Part shown: positions 46,201 to 56,870 of the stretch, piece after piece
Layout: the number at the start of each line of letters is the position of its first letter
Numbering within the stretch: the stretch's first letter is position 1
From: Leptodactylus fallax
Lineage: Eukaryota; Chordata; Amphibia; Anura; Leptodactylidae
NCBI GenBank assembly: GCA_947044405.1
Contig: CAMRHE010000463.1
Location: 1,043,501-1,107,500, forward strand
Direction: 5' to 3'
DNA: 64,000 nucleotides
Position numbers and translations under genes: made by a program
The notes under the pieces: model-generated
What the model saw: the letters and a program-made list of their open reading frames with translations, nothing else
Databases searched by the model: none
What the model was told of the DNA's origin: nothing

Positions 46201-47466
46201 GAGTCCCACGGGCGCGACTGGGAGCCTTATCTCCCGCACCTGCTGTTCGCTTACCGGGAGGTGCCGCAAGCCTCAACGGGGTTCTTCCCCTTTGAGCTCT
46301 TGTACGGGAGACGTGTACGTGGGCCCCTAACTCTTGTGAAAGAGTCCTGGGAAGGAGAAACAGCCATCCAAGGTGTGCCAGTCGTGCACATGGCCCAAGT
46401 GCAGACGGCATGGGGTGCTGGAGGTGGGACCCAAGAAGGGGGTGTGTCAAATGTATTACCTGTCAATGTATTGTGGAGGGATGGTTTGGGGAAGCATAAT
46501 CTCAGTCATTTGCCCAAGGTATCACCATCACCCACCCAAGTACAGGAGGAACAGGGTGTAGGCCCAAAGGGGCAAGGCGTCTGGGAGGGAGGACAGGGTC
46601 CAAACATACCTGTGCCAGAACCAGAGGTGCCCCTAGGTTTGGAAGCAAAGGGGGAGGTGCAGAATCCCCTAGAACTCTCCCAACTAGCGGCTAGTGTGGG
46701 AGAGACCCTGAGAGACTGCCGGGAAGGGGTCTCTAAACTGGTATCACAAGGGCCTGGGGTTGCGAGTGTGGATCTGCGGGATGCCAGCACTCAGCATGAG
46801 GTCCCAGTGCAGGCCGGGGGTAGCCAGGTGGGCGGAGACTGCCGGGATGGGGTCTCAGCACCGGTACCACAAGGGCCTGGGGTTGCGAGTGTGGATCTGC
46901 GGGATGCCAGCACTCAGAACGAGGTCCCAGTGCAGGCCGGGGGTAGCCAGGTGGGCGGAGACTGCCGGGATGGGGTCTCAGCAACGGTACCACAAGGGCC
47001 TGGGGTTGTGAGTGTGGGTCTGAGGGACGCCAGCACTCGGGGGAGGGACCCAGAACAAGCAGGAGGTAGCCAGGTCTACTTAATTCAGAGCCTGAACCTT
47101 AGAAGAGTCTCCATTCAGACAGGAGAGGAAGAGGGTATCCATACGCCAGGAATATGGTCAGGGACCAGCGCAGGTCCCGGCGGGGTGAGGCCGCCAAGGT
47201 GTCCGCGGAAGGCGATCTTAGGATCGTCCTTCCTCCCGACACGCTCTAAAAGGGGGAGGTGTGATGAACCGACCCTCAGTTTTATATCTCTCTTGGAAGT
47301 GTGTTTTACTTGCTTAGGTCAGTCCTTCCCCCACTTGGAATGCGGTGCTTTAGTTGAGTCCACATTGCTGGACGATACGCTTCACTGGTTTTATGTGTGT
47401 TCATTGGAGATGGCTTGCTATAGCCAGGCACTTTTATTATCCCTGGCCAGATGGGATGGGGGATAG
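43210..47466 (+). pseudogene. gag-pro-int polyprotein of copy 3, one nonsense codon
   Basis: From ATG 43210 (MAGGTRSI) one frame runs to TAA at 45952-45954 and resumes in the same frame to 47466. Domains: charged Glu/Arg/Ala coiled-coil region (43500-43670); capsid whose second half is SCAN-like (about 43970-44212, with QWIKGL then IKEQFLQVCPLEVRQFV); an intact CCHC knuckle (44413-44453); protease with DTGA at 44596-44607; ~1 kb linker; integrase HHCC zinc region from His 45658-45660 to CRSCDTC; core Asp 45868-45870, Asp 46048-46050, Glu 46156-46158 with 35 residues between the last two. The only lesion seen is the stop between the first two catalytic residues. A linker with three 41-residue repeats follows integrase. 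RT and RNase H are missing. Confidence 0.92.
46708..47075 (+). repeat. 123-bp coding repeat, three copies
   Basis: Units beginning GACTGCCGGGATGGGGTCTC and containing GGGCCTGGGGTTGCGAGTGT repeat at a 123-bp spacing (for example 46831 and 46954). 123 bp is 41 codons, so the frame is kept. Confidence 0.9.
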
Positions 47467-48055
47467 CAAGCCTTAACTTCACCCTTCTCTCCGAGGGTTC
47501 TGCAAAGGTGGGAGAAGGGGGGCTGCCTGGGTGCAAGGGGGGTGGGTGGAGCACTAGCCATATGCTGTGGGCAGACCTGGATTCTGGGTCATTCAGCAAA
47601 GAGGCAGTAAGGAGCTCTGATCTGGGAGAAGATGAGAGGGCCTGCCCTACTGAGGAATGCTTTGAGGGCCTAGTTCTGGACAGCATGTAGAAGGATTGTT
47701 TTATGCAACTTGCTTAAGCTTGCGCCCTAGGCCCAAAACTCTGCTGTGGCCTAGAGAAACGGACTACGAGCCTATGCCGGTATTTTCTCTATCTTTTAAT
47801 TCCCCTGTTTATTTTTGTGTATTGTATCATCGCACTTTTGCTTGTATGTTTATGCTTGATAATATTGATATTGTATATTTCTGTATATGCTATTAATCCA
47901 TACCGACCCACTTGGGTTATTAAATATATAAAATTTATATCGCTCATTTCGTTTTATCCTATGACCCGGTCTACTCCCGGTGTGTGAGTGGGAGGTTAAG
48001 AAAGAAGTTTGATCGCAGGCGTGCCAGGCGGCTGGGCGAGGCGATATTCTTCACA
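47260..48055 (+). repeat. 3' LTR, copy 3
   Basis: 796 bp, almost identical to 42216-43010. The downstream flank CCTTC repeats the upstream one. Confidence 0.96.
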
Positions 48056-48589
48056 CCTTCACCACACACTGGAGAAATATTTAGTGGACATGAACTATTG
48101 ATGGTGGGGCGACAGGGACTCACATATGTAATGATGAGTGGGGTGAGAGAACCTTAGTCTAGAACAACCTAGATTCATAAGGAGTTAAGATTCACAACAA
48201 AAACAGCACAAAGTCCAAGACGGGCAGTAATGAAAAATGTATTAATCACTGAAGTTATTCAAAGCATTTCAGATTAAAGAGTAAATCTATTGTGCTCCGG
48301 GCTCAGACGTGGCGACCCAGTGCCAGAAACCACAACATGAAAGCGGAACATAGAGAGACAAAAATCCTGAGCAAATCATCAAGGTAAAAAGGTCACCTTA
48401 GGCAAACAATGGAGTCATTGACAAAAGGTTTACGGTCATTGAAAGCGAGGAGGGCAATACCTCATGTATTATGGCTACTAGTACTTCTGATACTACGACT
48501 GTTACACAGGAGCTAGAAGTGATAAATAGGGATAAAACGATAGTAGATAATAAATGGTGATCATTCTCCAAATCCTTCACCTGGATGGT
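48056..48589. other. Spacer, nothing recognised
   Basis: AT-rich single-copy-looking sequence without coding or repeat signal. Confidence 0.4.
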
Positions 48590-49549
48590 GGAAGAGAACT
48601 GGATGTGGTAGACAAGACTAGTTGGCACGAGAGAACAATGCCACATAGTGGAAGAAAACAATGTTGGGTGGTGAGGAAGAAGAACTATGCTGATGGGTGG
48701 AAGAGAACTGGATGAGGCAATGCGGAGGACAAGACCAGATGGCACGAGAGAACAATGCTGGACGGTGAGGAAGAAGAACTGTGCTGAATGGTGGAGGAGA
48801 ACAATGCTAAATCAAGGAAGAAAACAATACTGGATGGTGGAGGAGATCAATGCTGTATGGTAAGCGAAAACAATGATAAACAATCAAAGAGAACACTGTT
48901 TAATGGTGGGGGAACAATGCTGAATAATGAAGGAGAACAATGCTAGATGGAGGACAATAATGGATGATGCCAGAGTACAATGCTAGATGGAGGAAGAGAA
49001 CTGGATGGGGTGGACAAGACTAGATGGGACGAGAGAACAATGCCACATAGTGGAAGAGAACAATGTTGGGTGGTGAGGAAGAAGAACTGTGCTGAATGGT
49101 GGAGGAGAACAATGCTAGATGGAGAAAGAAAACAATACTGGATGGTGGAGGAGATCAATGCTGTATGGTCGGAGAAAACAATGATAAACGATCAAAGAGA
49201 ACACTGCTTAATGGTGGGGGGAACAATGCTGAATAATGGACGAGAACAATGCTAGAAAGTGGAGGAGGAACAATACTGGTCAGTGCAAGAGAACAATGTT
49301 GGATCATGGAGGAGAACAATGCTAAACATCAGAAGGGAACAGTTCTGGACCATAGACATAGCAGGAAGACAATAATGGATGGTGTCAGAGAACAAAGCAG
49401 GACAATGACGATGAAGATGAGTTCTGAACAGGGGAGGAGAACAATTCTGCATGATATAAAACAAAAACGCTACTGGAATGACAGCACTAGATGGTAGAGA
49501 AGAACAGTGCTGTACAATTGGAAAAAAAAACATTCTAGACAATGTAGGA
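48590..49549. repeat. Degenerate flank of the 23-bp minisatellite
   Basis: Diverged units with GAACAATGCT followed by GGATGGTGGAGGA, 25-35 bp apart. Two ~250-bp blocks (about 48590-48920 and 49000-49245) are similar to each other (ACTGGATG..GTGGACAAGACTAG). They look like an old version of the array at 49852. Confidence 0.8.
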
Positions 49550-49851
49550 CAGTGATGGCAAACTTATGACATGAATATCAGAGGTTACACGCCAAGACAT
49601 TTTGGGTGACACACATCGGCAGCAACTTATTGTGTTATTGCAAAAAGCAGCTGCTGTTAATTTTTACTCACCTGTTCACGCTCCTGTCCTGGCCGCCCTC
49701 CACTACCTCCTCTAGGCGGGGCTACACTTTTGTCACAACGCTGAAGAACGGCAGCAGAGGGTGGCCAGGACTGGAGTGTGGACAGGTGACTAAAAATTAT
49801 CACTGCATCTCTGTGTAAGGTTGGGGGAAAAGGGGATCATATACTGCGAGA
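49550..49851. mobile_element. hAT-like palindromic fragment
   Basis: Begins CAGTGATGGCAAACTTATGA, resembling a hAT terminal sequence. Inside, TAATTTTTACTCACCTGTTC...CTGGCCGCCCTC (about 49657-49699) pairs with GAGGGTGGCCAGGACTGGAG...CTAAAAATTA (about 49757-49799). The far end is not recognised. Confidence 0.55.
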
Positions 49852-52800
49852 ACAATGCTTTATGGTGGAGGACAACAATGCTTTATGGTGGAGGACAACA
49901 ATGCTTTATGGTGAGGACAACAATGCTTTATGGTGGAGGACAACAATGATTTATGGTGGAGGACAATAATGATTTATGGTGGAGGACAACAATGCTGTAT
50001 GGTGGAGGACAACAATGATTTATGGTGGAGGACAACAATGCTGTCGGGTGGAGGATAACAATGCTTTATGGTGGAGGACAACAATGATTTATGGTGGAGG
50101 ATAACAATGCTGTATGGTGGAGGACAACAATGCTGTATGGTGGAGGACAATAATGATTTATGGTGGAGGACAACAATGCTGTATGGTGGAGGACAACAAT
50201 GATTTATGGTGGAGGATAACAATGCTGTATGGTGGAGGACAATAATAATTTATGGTGGAGGACAACAATGCTGTATGGTGGAGGACAACAATGATTTATG
50301 GTGGAGGACAACAATGCTGTATGGTGGAGGACAACAATGCTGTATGGTGGAGGACAACAATGCTTTATGGTGGAGGACAACAATGCTGTATGGTGGAGGA
50401 CAACAATGCTGTATGGTGGAGGACAACAATGCTGTATGGTGGAGGACAACAATGCTTTATGGTGGAGGACAACAATGCTTTATGGTGGAGGACAACAATG
50501 CTTTATGGTGGAGGACAACAATTCTTTATGGTGGAGGACAACAATGATTTATGGTGGAGGACAACAATGCTGTATGGTGGAGGACAACAATGCTGTATGG
50601 TGGAGGACAACAATGCTGTATGGTGGAGGATAACAATGCTGTATGGTGGAGGATAACAATGCTGTATGGTGGAGGACAACAATGCTGTATGGTGGAGGAC
50701 AACAATGCTTTATGGTGGAGGACAACAATGCTGTATGGTGGAGGACAACAATGCTGTATGGTGGAGGACAATAATGATTTATGGTGGAGGACAACAATGC
50801 TGTATGGTGGAGGACAACAATGATTTATGGTGGAGGACAACAATGCTGCATGGTGGAGGACAACAATGATTTATGGTGGAGGACAACAATGCTGTATGGT
50901 GGAGGATAACAATGCTGTATGGTGGAGGACAACAATGCTGTATGGTGGAGGACAACAATGCTGTATGGTGGAGGACAACAATGCTGTATGGTGGAGGACA
51001 ACAATGCTGTATGGTGGAGGACAACAATGCTGTATGGTGGAGGACAACAATGCTTTATGGTGGAGGACAACAATGATTTATGGTGGAGGACAACAATGCT
51101 TTATGGTGGAGGACAACAATGATTTATGGTGGAGGACAACAATGCTGTATGGTGGAGGATAACAATGCTGTATGGTGGAGGACAACAATGCTGTATGGTG
51201 GAGGACAACAATGCTTTATGGTGGAGGACAACAATGCTGTATGGTGGAGGACAACAATGATTTATGGTGGAGGACAACAATGCTGTATGGTGTAGGATAA
51301 CAATGCTGTATGGTGGAGGACAACAATGCTGTATGGTGGGGGACAACAATGCTGTATGGTGGAGGACAACAATGCTGTATGGTGGAGGACAATGATGATT
51401 TATGGTGGAGGACAACAATGCTGTATGGTGGAGGATAACAATGCTGTATGGTGGAGGACAACAATGCTGTATGGTGGAGGACAACAATGCTGTATGGTGG
51501 AGGACAACAATGCTGTATGGTGGAGGACAACAATGCTTTATGGTGGAGGACAACAATGATTTATGGTGGAGGACAACAATGCTTTATGGTGGAGGACAAC
51601 AATTCTGTATGGTGGAGGACAACAATGCTTTATGGTGGAGGACAACAATGATTTATGGTGGAGGACAACAATGATTTATGGTGGAGGACAACAATGCTTT
51701 ATGGTGGAGGACAACAATGCTTTATGGTGGAGGACAACAATGCTTTATGGTGGAGGACAACAATGCTTTATGGTGGAGGACAACAATGATTTATGGTGGA
51801 GGACAACAATGCTTTATGGTGGAGGACAACAATGCTGTATGGTGGAGGACAACAATGCTGTATGGTGGAGGACAACAATGCTTTATGGTGGAGGACAACA
51901 ATGCTGTATGGTGGAGGACAACAATGATTTATGGTGGAGGACAACAATGCTGTATGGTGGAGGATAACAATTCTGTATGGTGGAGGACAACAATGCTTTA
52001 TGGTGAGGACAACAATTCTGTATGGTGGAGGACAATAATGATTTATGGTGGAGGACAACAATGCTGTATGGTGGAGGACAATAATGATTTATGGTGGAGG
52101 ACAACAATGCTGTATGGTGGAGGATAACAATGCTGTATGGTGGAGGACAACAATGCTGTATGGTGGAGGACAACAATGCTGTATGGTGGAGGACAACAAT
52201 GATTTATGGTGGAGGACAACAATGCTGAATGGTGGAGGACAACAATGCTGTATGGTGGAGGATAACAATGCTGTATGGTGGAGGACAACAATGCTGTATG
52301 GTGAAGGACAACAATGCTTTATGGTGGAGGACAACAATGATTTATGGTGGAGGACAAAAATGCTGTATGGTGGAGCACAACAATGCTGTATGGTGGAGGA
52401 CAACAATGATTTATGGTGGAGGACAACAATGCTGTATGGTGGAGGACAACAATGCTGTATGGTGGAGGACAACAATGCTGTATGGTGGAGGACAACAATG
52501 CTTTATGGTGGAGGACAACAATGCTTTATGGTGGAGGACAACAATGATTTATGGTGGAGGACAACAATGCTGTATGGTGGAGGACAACAATGATTTATGG
52601 TGGAGGACAACAATGCTGTATGGTGGAGGACAACAATGCTTTATGGTGGAGGACAACAATGATTTATGGTGGAGGACAACAATGCTTTATGGTGGAGGAC
52701 AACAATGCTTTATGGTGGAGGACAACAATGATTTATGGTGGAGGACAACAATGCTGTATGGTGGAGGACAACAATGCTTTATGGTGGAGGACAACAATGA

Positions 52801-53902
52801 TTTATGGTGGAGGACAACAATGATTTATGGTGGAGGACAACAATGCTTTATGGGGAGGACAACAATGCTTTATGGTGGAGGACAACAATGCTGTATGGTG
52901 GAGGACAACAATGCTTTATGGTGGAGGACAACAATGATTTATGGTGGAGGACAACAATGATTTATGGTGGAGGACAACAATGCTTTATGGGGAGGACAAC
53001 AATGCTTTATGGTGGAGGACAACAATGCTGTATGGTGGAGGACAACAATGCTTTATGGTGGAGGACAACAATGATTTATGGTGGAGGACAACAATGCTTT
53101 ATGGTGGAGGACAACAATGCTTTATGATGGAGGACAACAATGATTTATGGTGGAGGACAACAATGCTGTATGGTGGAGGATAACAATGCTGTATGGTGGA
53201 GGACAACAATGCTTTATGGTGGAGGACAACAATGCTGTATGGTGGAGGACAACAATGATTTATGGTGGAGGACAACAATGCTTTATGGGGAGGACAACAA
53301 TGCTTTATGGTGGAGGACAACAATGATTTATGGTGGAGGACAACAATGCTGTATGGTGGAGGACAACAATGATTTATGGTGGAGGACAACAATTCTGTAT
53401 GGTGGAGGACAACAATGCTTTATGGTGGAGGACAACAATGCTTTATGGTGGAGGACAACAATGATTTATGGTGGAGGACAACAATGCTGTATGGTGGAGG
53501 ACAACAATGCTTTATGGTGGAGGATAACAATGCTTTATGGTGGAGGACAACAATGCTTTATGGTGGAGGACAACAATGATTTATGGTGGAGGACAACAAT
53601 GCTGTATGGTGGAGGATAACAATGCTCTATGGTGGAGGACAACAATGCTGTATGGTGGAGGACAACAATGATTTATGGTGGAGGACAACAATGCTTTATG
53701 GTGGAGGACAACAATGATTTATGGTGGAGGACAACAATGATTTATGGTGGAGGACAACAATGCTTTATGGTGGAGGACAACAATGCTTTATGGTGGAAGA
53801 CAACAATGATTTATGGTGGAGGATAACAATGCTTTATGGTGGAAAAGGACAATGCTTTATGGAGGACAACAATGATTTATGGTGGAGGAGAGCAATGCTG
53901 TA
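49852..53902. repeat. 23-bp minisatellite, ~175 copies
   Basis: Unit AACAATGCTGTATGGTGGAG plus GAC, with variants GCTTTATGG, GATTTATGG and GATAAC. Very homogeneous over 4 kb. Since 23 is not a multiple of 3 and the unit lacks stops in some phases, many repeat ORFs appear on both strands; none is a gene. Confidence 0.97.
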
Positions 53903-55637
53903 TGTATAACGGTCTGGTTCAGAGTCTTTTAGTGCAACTTACTTGGGGTAATTTCTAGGCTGAGTACGTGTAGAGGCTGATGGAAATCCAGAAGTAGAGG
54001 AAGATGCAATAGCAGGTAGTTTCCAGGAGGTGGCAGAGGTCCAATATAACATAGTCGTATGGTCCAAGTCAGCAACAGGAGATAGCGCAGTACAAAGGGA
54101 TCAGACGAGAGAGTAGTCAGCAAGCCGGATCGGTATCAGGAGGTCCCGCAGTAGCAAAATCAAAGATCAAGGAGAGGAGGTCGTAGTCAGGAGGAATCCA
54201 GGGGTCGATGCACAAGATGACAGTCAGTATTAGCAGCAGAACAGGAGAGGCTAGATTACAGGCTAAGAGCACAATAATCTCACAAAGCAGGAAGTGCAAG
54301 GCTGGGTTTAAATGGGAAATTCAATCAAGGAACAGGGTGGAGCAAACCAGAGAGGCGGGAACTGAAACTAGAGACACTGAGAACTAGGCTTCAGATCAGC
54401 ACAGGAGCTGTCCAGGAGGCTTAATAGCTCAGTTGTGTATCTTCAATCTGTTAGGAGGTTTGAGATGGAAAGCAACTTGTTTAACTTGTGAAGAAATCTG
54501 GAAAGGTCCTATGAATTTTTGGCCCAATTTTGGAGATGACACATGTGTTTTCAGATTTCTGGTAGATGCCAAACCTTATCACCAACTTTAAAGGTCAGAG
54601 GAACTTTGCAATGTTTATCAACTGCCTTCTTATAGTCTTCTTGGGCTTCTTGTAGCATCTCTCTTAGTTTCCTCTGGGTTTCTTGCAATTTTGTTAGTCT
54701 GTCAGTAACAGCAGGAATAGGTGTACTAAGAGGGAGGTTAGGAATAAATACTGGATGTAGGCCAATGTTAGTAAAACATGGACTTTGAGATGTAGAACTG
54801 TGTGTGGAGTTGTCGTAGGCAAATTCTGCTGTTGGTAAATACTCCACCCAATCATCTTGAAGGTAGGAAACAAAACAGCGGAGGTATTGTTCAAGAGTTT
54901 GGTTTGTCCTTTCCGTCTGGCCATTGGACTGAGGATGAAAAGTGGAAGACAAATTAATTGTAACTCCTAAAGCTGTACAAAACTTCTTCCAAAACCTGGA
55001 TGGGAATTGAAAACCTCTATCTGAAATTACATTGTCAGGAATTCCATGCAACCTAAATATCTCCTTAATCATTAATTCTGCAGTTCGTTCTCCAGTAGGA
55101 ATTCTTCTAATTGGAATGAAATGGGCCATCTTTGTGAGTCGATCCACAACAACAAGGATGGTCCACAATAAAATCCATGGAAATTGATCTCCAAGGCCTA
55201 GATGGAACTGGAAGTGGTTGAAGACGACCTAGAGTAGGAGATCGCGGGGTCAGACGGGAGAGTAGTCAGTAAGCCGGATCGCTATCAGGAGGTCACGCAG
55301 TAGCAAAATCAAAGATCAAGGAGAGGAGGTCGTAGTCAGGAGGAAGCCAGGGGTCGATGCACAAGAAGAACATCAGTATTAGCAGCAGAACAGAAGAGGC
55401 TAAGTAGATTACAGGCTAAGAGAACAATAATCTCGCAAAGCAGGAAGTGCAAGGCTGGGTTTAAATAGGAAGTTGAATCGAAGAACAGGGTGGAGCAAGC
55501 CAGAGAGGTGGGAACTGAAACTTTGAGACACTGGGAACTAGGCTTTAGATCAGCCCAGGAGCTGTCCAGGAGGTTGAATAAAAAGTTGGAAGAGCTACAG
55601 CCTGAGACACCAAAGTCCCTAGGTGCAAGTCATGACA
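53903..55637 (-). mobile_element. Internally deleted Gypsy element in the minisatellite
   Basis: Two similar non-coding segments (54104-54420 and 55247-55580, same orientation, ~90% alike) are partial LTRs. Between them is only integrase. On the minus strand the element starts TGTCATGAC (55637) and ends GTTATACA (53903). The minisatellite unit is interrupted exactly between GCTGTA and GTATGGTGG, so flanks share GTA or GTAT. Both LTRs are incomplete on the inner side. Confidence 0.88.
54551..55168 (-). pseudogene. Gypsy integrase fragment
   Basis: 205 codons on the minus strand covering most of the integrase core: [14 protein letters not shown], then ISDRGFQF with the second catalytic Asp, then HPQSNGQTERTNQTLEQYL with the catalytic Glu, and the start of the C-terminal domain (KVGDKVWHLPEI). 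The first catalytic Asp lies just upstream in another frame (ISMDFIVD, about 55165-55200), separated by a small deletion. There is no RT, RNase H or gag. The lineage differs from the element at 1935. Confidence 0.92.
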
Positions 55638-55676
55638 GTATGGTGGAGTAGAGCAATGCTTAATGGTCGAGAAGAA
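55638..55676. repeat. Last units of the 23-bp minisatellite
   Basis: GTATGGTGGAGTAGAGCAATG and a diverged second unit resume after the Gypsy insertion, cut by the Tc1 fragment. Confidence 0.85.
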
Positions 55677-55945
55677 CAAGCGACTTGTAGCTGTAATCGC
55701 AGCAAAAGGTGGCGCTACAAAGTATTAACTTAAGGGGGCCGAATAATATTGCACGCCCCACTTTTCAGTTTTTTATTTTTTACAAAAGTTTAAAATAACC
55801 AATAAATTTTGTTCCACTTCACGATTGTGTCCCACTTGTTGATTCTTCACCAAAAAATTTAAATTTTATATCTTTATGTTTGAAGTCTGAAATGTGGCAA
55901 AAGGTTGAAAAGTTCAAGGGGGCCGAATACTTTCGCAAGGCACTG
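55677..55945 (+). mobile_element. Truncated 3' end of a Tc1 family A element
   Basis: 269 bp match the end of 13949-15523: the last transposase codons (to TAA near 55727), then the right inverted repeat to AGGCACTG and TA. The 5' part is absent, and the junction is abrupt at AAGAACAAGCGACTT. Confidence 0.93.
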
Positions 55946-56187
55946 TATATATAATGTGGTTGTAGGTTTAGGTTCCAGATTACATGAAAAAGAGAATTTA
56001 CTTCATTGTGTCATCTGCTGTTGGAATTGTCCATGACATTCAGTGTCTTCTTCTCTCCCCGGATCTCCTGGGGTAATAAGGGTTCAGTATCTGTCGGGAA
56101 GCAGTTAGGTAACTCGGCTCAGAGGTCGTTCCTATCTCCTGCTGATGGGAAGTGATTGTGCAATCAGATTGTTGGATGAGATTGTAA
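55946..56187. other. Upstream region of the host gene
   Basis: Single-copy-looking 5' flank with an ATTGT-rich stretch before the TATA box. No further motif is claimed. Confidence 0.4.
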
Positions 56188-56194
56188 TATAAAT
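56188..56194 (+). promoter_or_regulatory. TATA box of a secreted-protein gene
   Basis: TATAAAT lies 47 nt before the ATG at 56241. A start about 28-30 nt downstream would give a 5' UTR of ~20-25 nt. Confidence 0.6.
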
Positions 56195-56240
56195 GCAGGG
56201 ACAGTCATCTGGGTGGACATAACAGCGACTGACTGCCAGG

Positions 56241-56299
56241 ATGAAGGTCATACTCAGCGCTCTCCTCTGTCTCCTGCCCCTGGTCCTCTCCTACCCATT
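56241..56299 (+). CDS. Exon 1 of an unidentified secreted protein (signal peptide)
   Basis: ATG in GCCAGGATGA context, then MKVILSALLCLLPLVLSYP and two bases of the next codon. This is a classical signal peptide: a Lys, a hydrophobic core, and a Ser-Tyr-Pro end. It is followed at 56300 by the consensus splice donor GTAAGT. A TATA box 47 nt upstream fits a short leader. The exon ends in phase 2, and the acceptor at 63060-63061 opens an exon that continues the frame. I do not recognise the protein; a small secreted enzyme, hormone or defence protein is possible. It is the only host-gene-like coding sequence in the window. Confidence 0.75.
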
Positions 56300-56404
56300 G
56301 TAAGTACCACATACAATCAGTTCCCCTGATTACAGTATTACTAAATGGCAGGAGCTTTCTCAATATAGTGGTTAGATATTAGCAAAACTCACAGAATCCA
56401 TATT

Positions 56405-56870
56405 CTAGAACTGTATCTAATCCCTGTCATGTCTGATCCTCTGAGGGCTCCTAGGACTGTATCTAACCCTCGTCATGTCTGATCCTCTGAGGGCTCCTAG
56501 GACTGTATCTAATCCCTGTCATGTCTGATCTTCTGAGGGCTCCTAGAACTGTATCTAATCCCTGTCATGTCTGATCCTCCTAGGACTGTATCTAATCACT
56601 GTCATGTCTGATCCTCTGAGGGCTCCTAGGACTGTATCTAACCCCTATTATATCTGATCCTCCTAGGACTGTATCTAATCCCTGTCATGTCTGACCCTCT
56701 GAGGGCTCCTAGGACTGTATCTAACCCCTGTCATGTCTGATCCTCTGAGGGCTCCTAGGACTGTATCTAACCCCTGTCATGTCTGATCCTCCTAAGACTG
56801 TATCTAATCCCTGTCATGTCTGATCCTCTGAGGGCTCCTAGGACTGTATCTAACCCCTGTCATGGCTGAT
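56405..56870. repeat. 46-bp tandem array
   Basis: About 10 copies, some shortened, of TCTGATCCTCTGAGGGCTCC then TAGGACTGTATCTAA and CCCTGTCATG. Confidence 0.95.

Larger units (their letters stand above)
42216..48055 (+). mobile_element. Gmr1-like LTR element, young copy 3 with gag, protease and integrase
   Basis: LTRs 42216-43010 and 47260-48055 differ by about three substitutions and two 1-2 bp indels by eye (~0.5%). A perfect 5-bp duplication CCTTC flanks it (42211-42215, 48056-48060). It has a primer site, a polypurine tract (AAAAGGGGGAGG, 47248-47259), and a single long frame with gag, protease and integrase. No RT or RNase H is present. Protease directly followed by integrase fits the Gmr1 order (PR-IN-RT-RH) with RT-RH lost at the 3' side. 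Confidence 0.95.

Noticed and set aside
49852..53902. Possible CRISPR-like array of regular repeats
   Set aside because: Units are contiguous 23-mers without spacers, and the sequence is a vertebrate genome; it is a minisatellite. The same holds for the 63-bp, 47-bp and 48-bp arrays.
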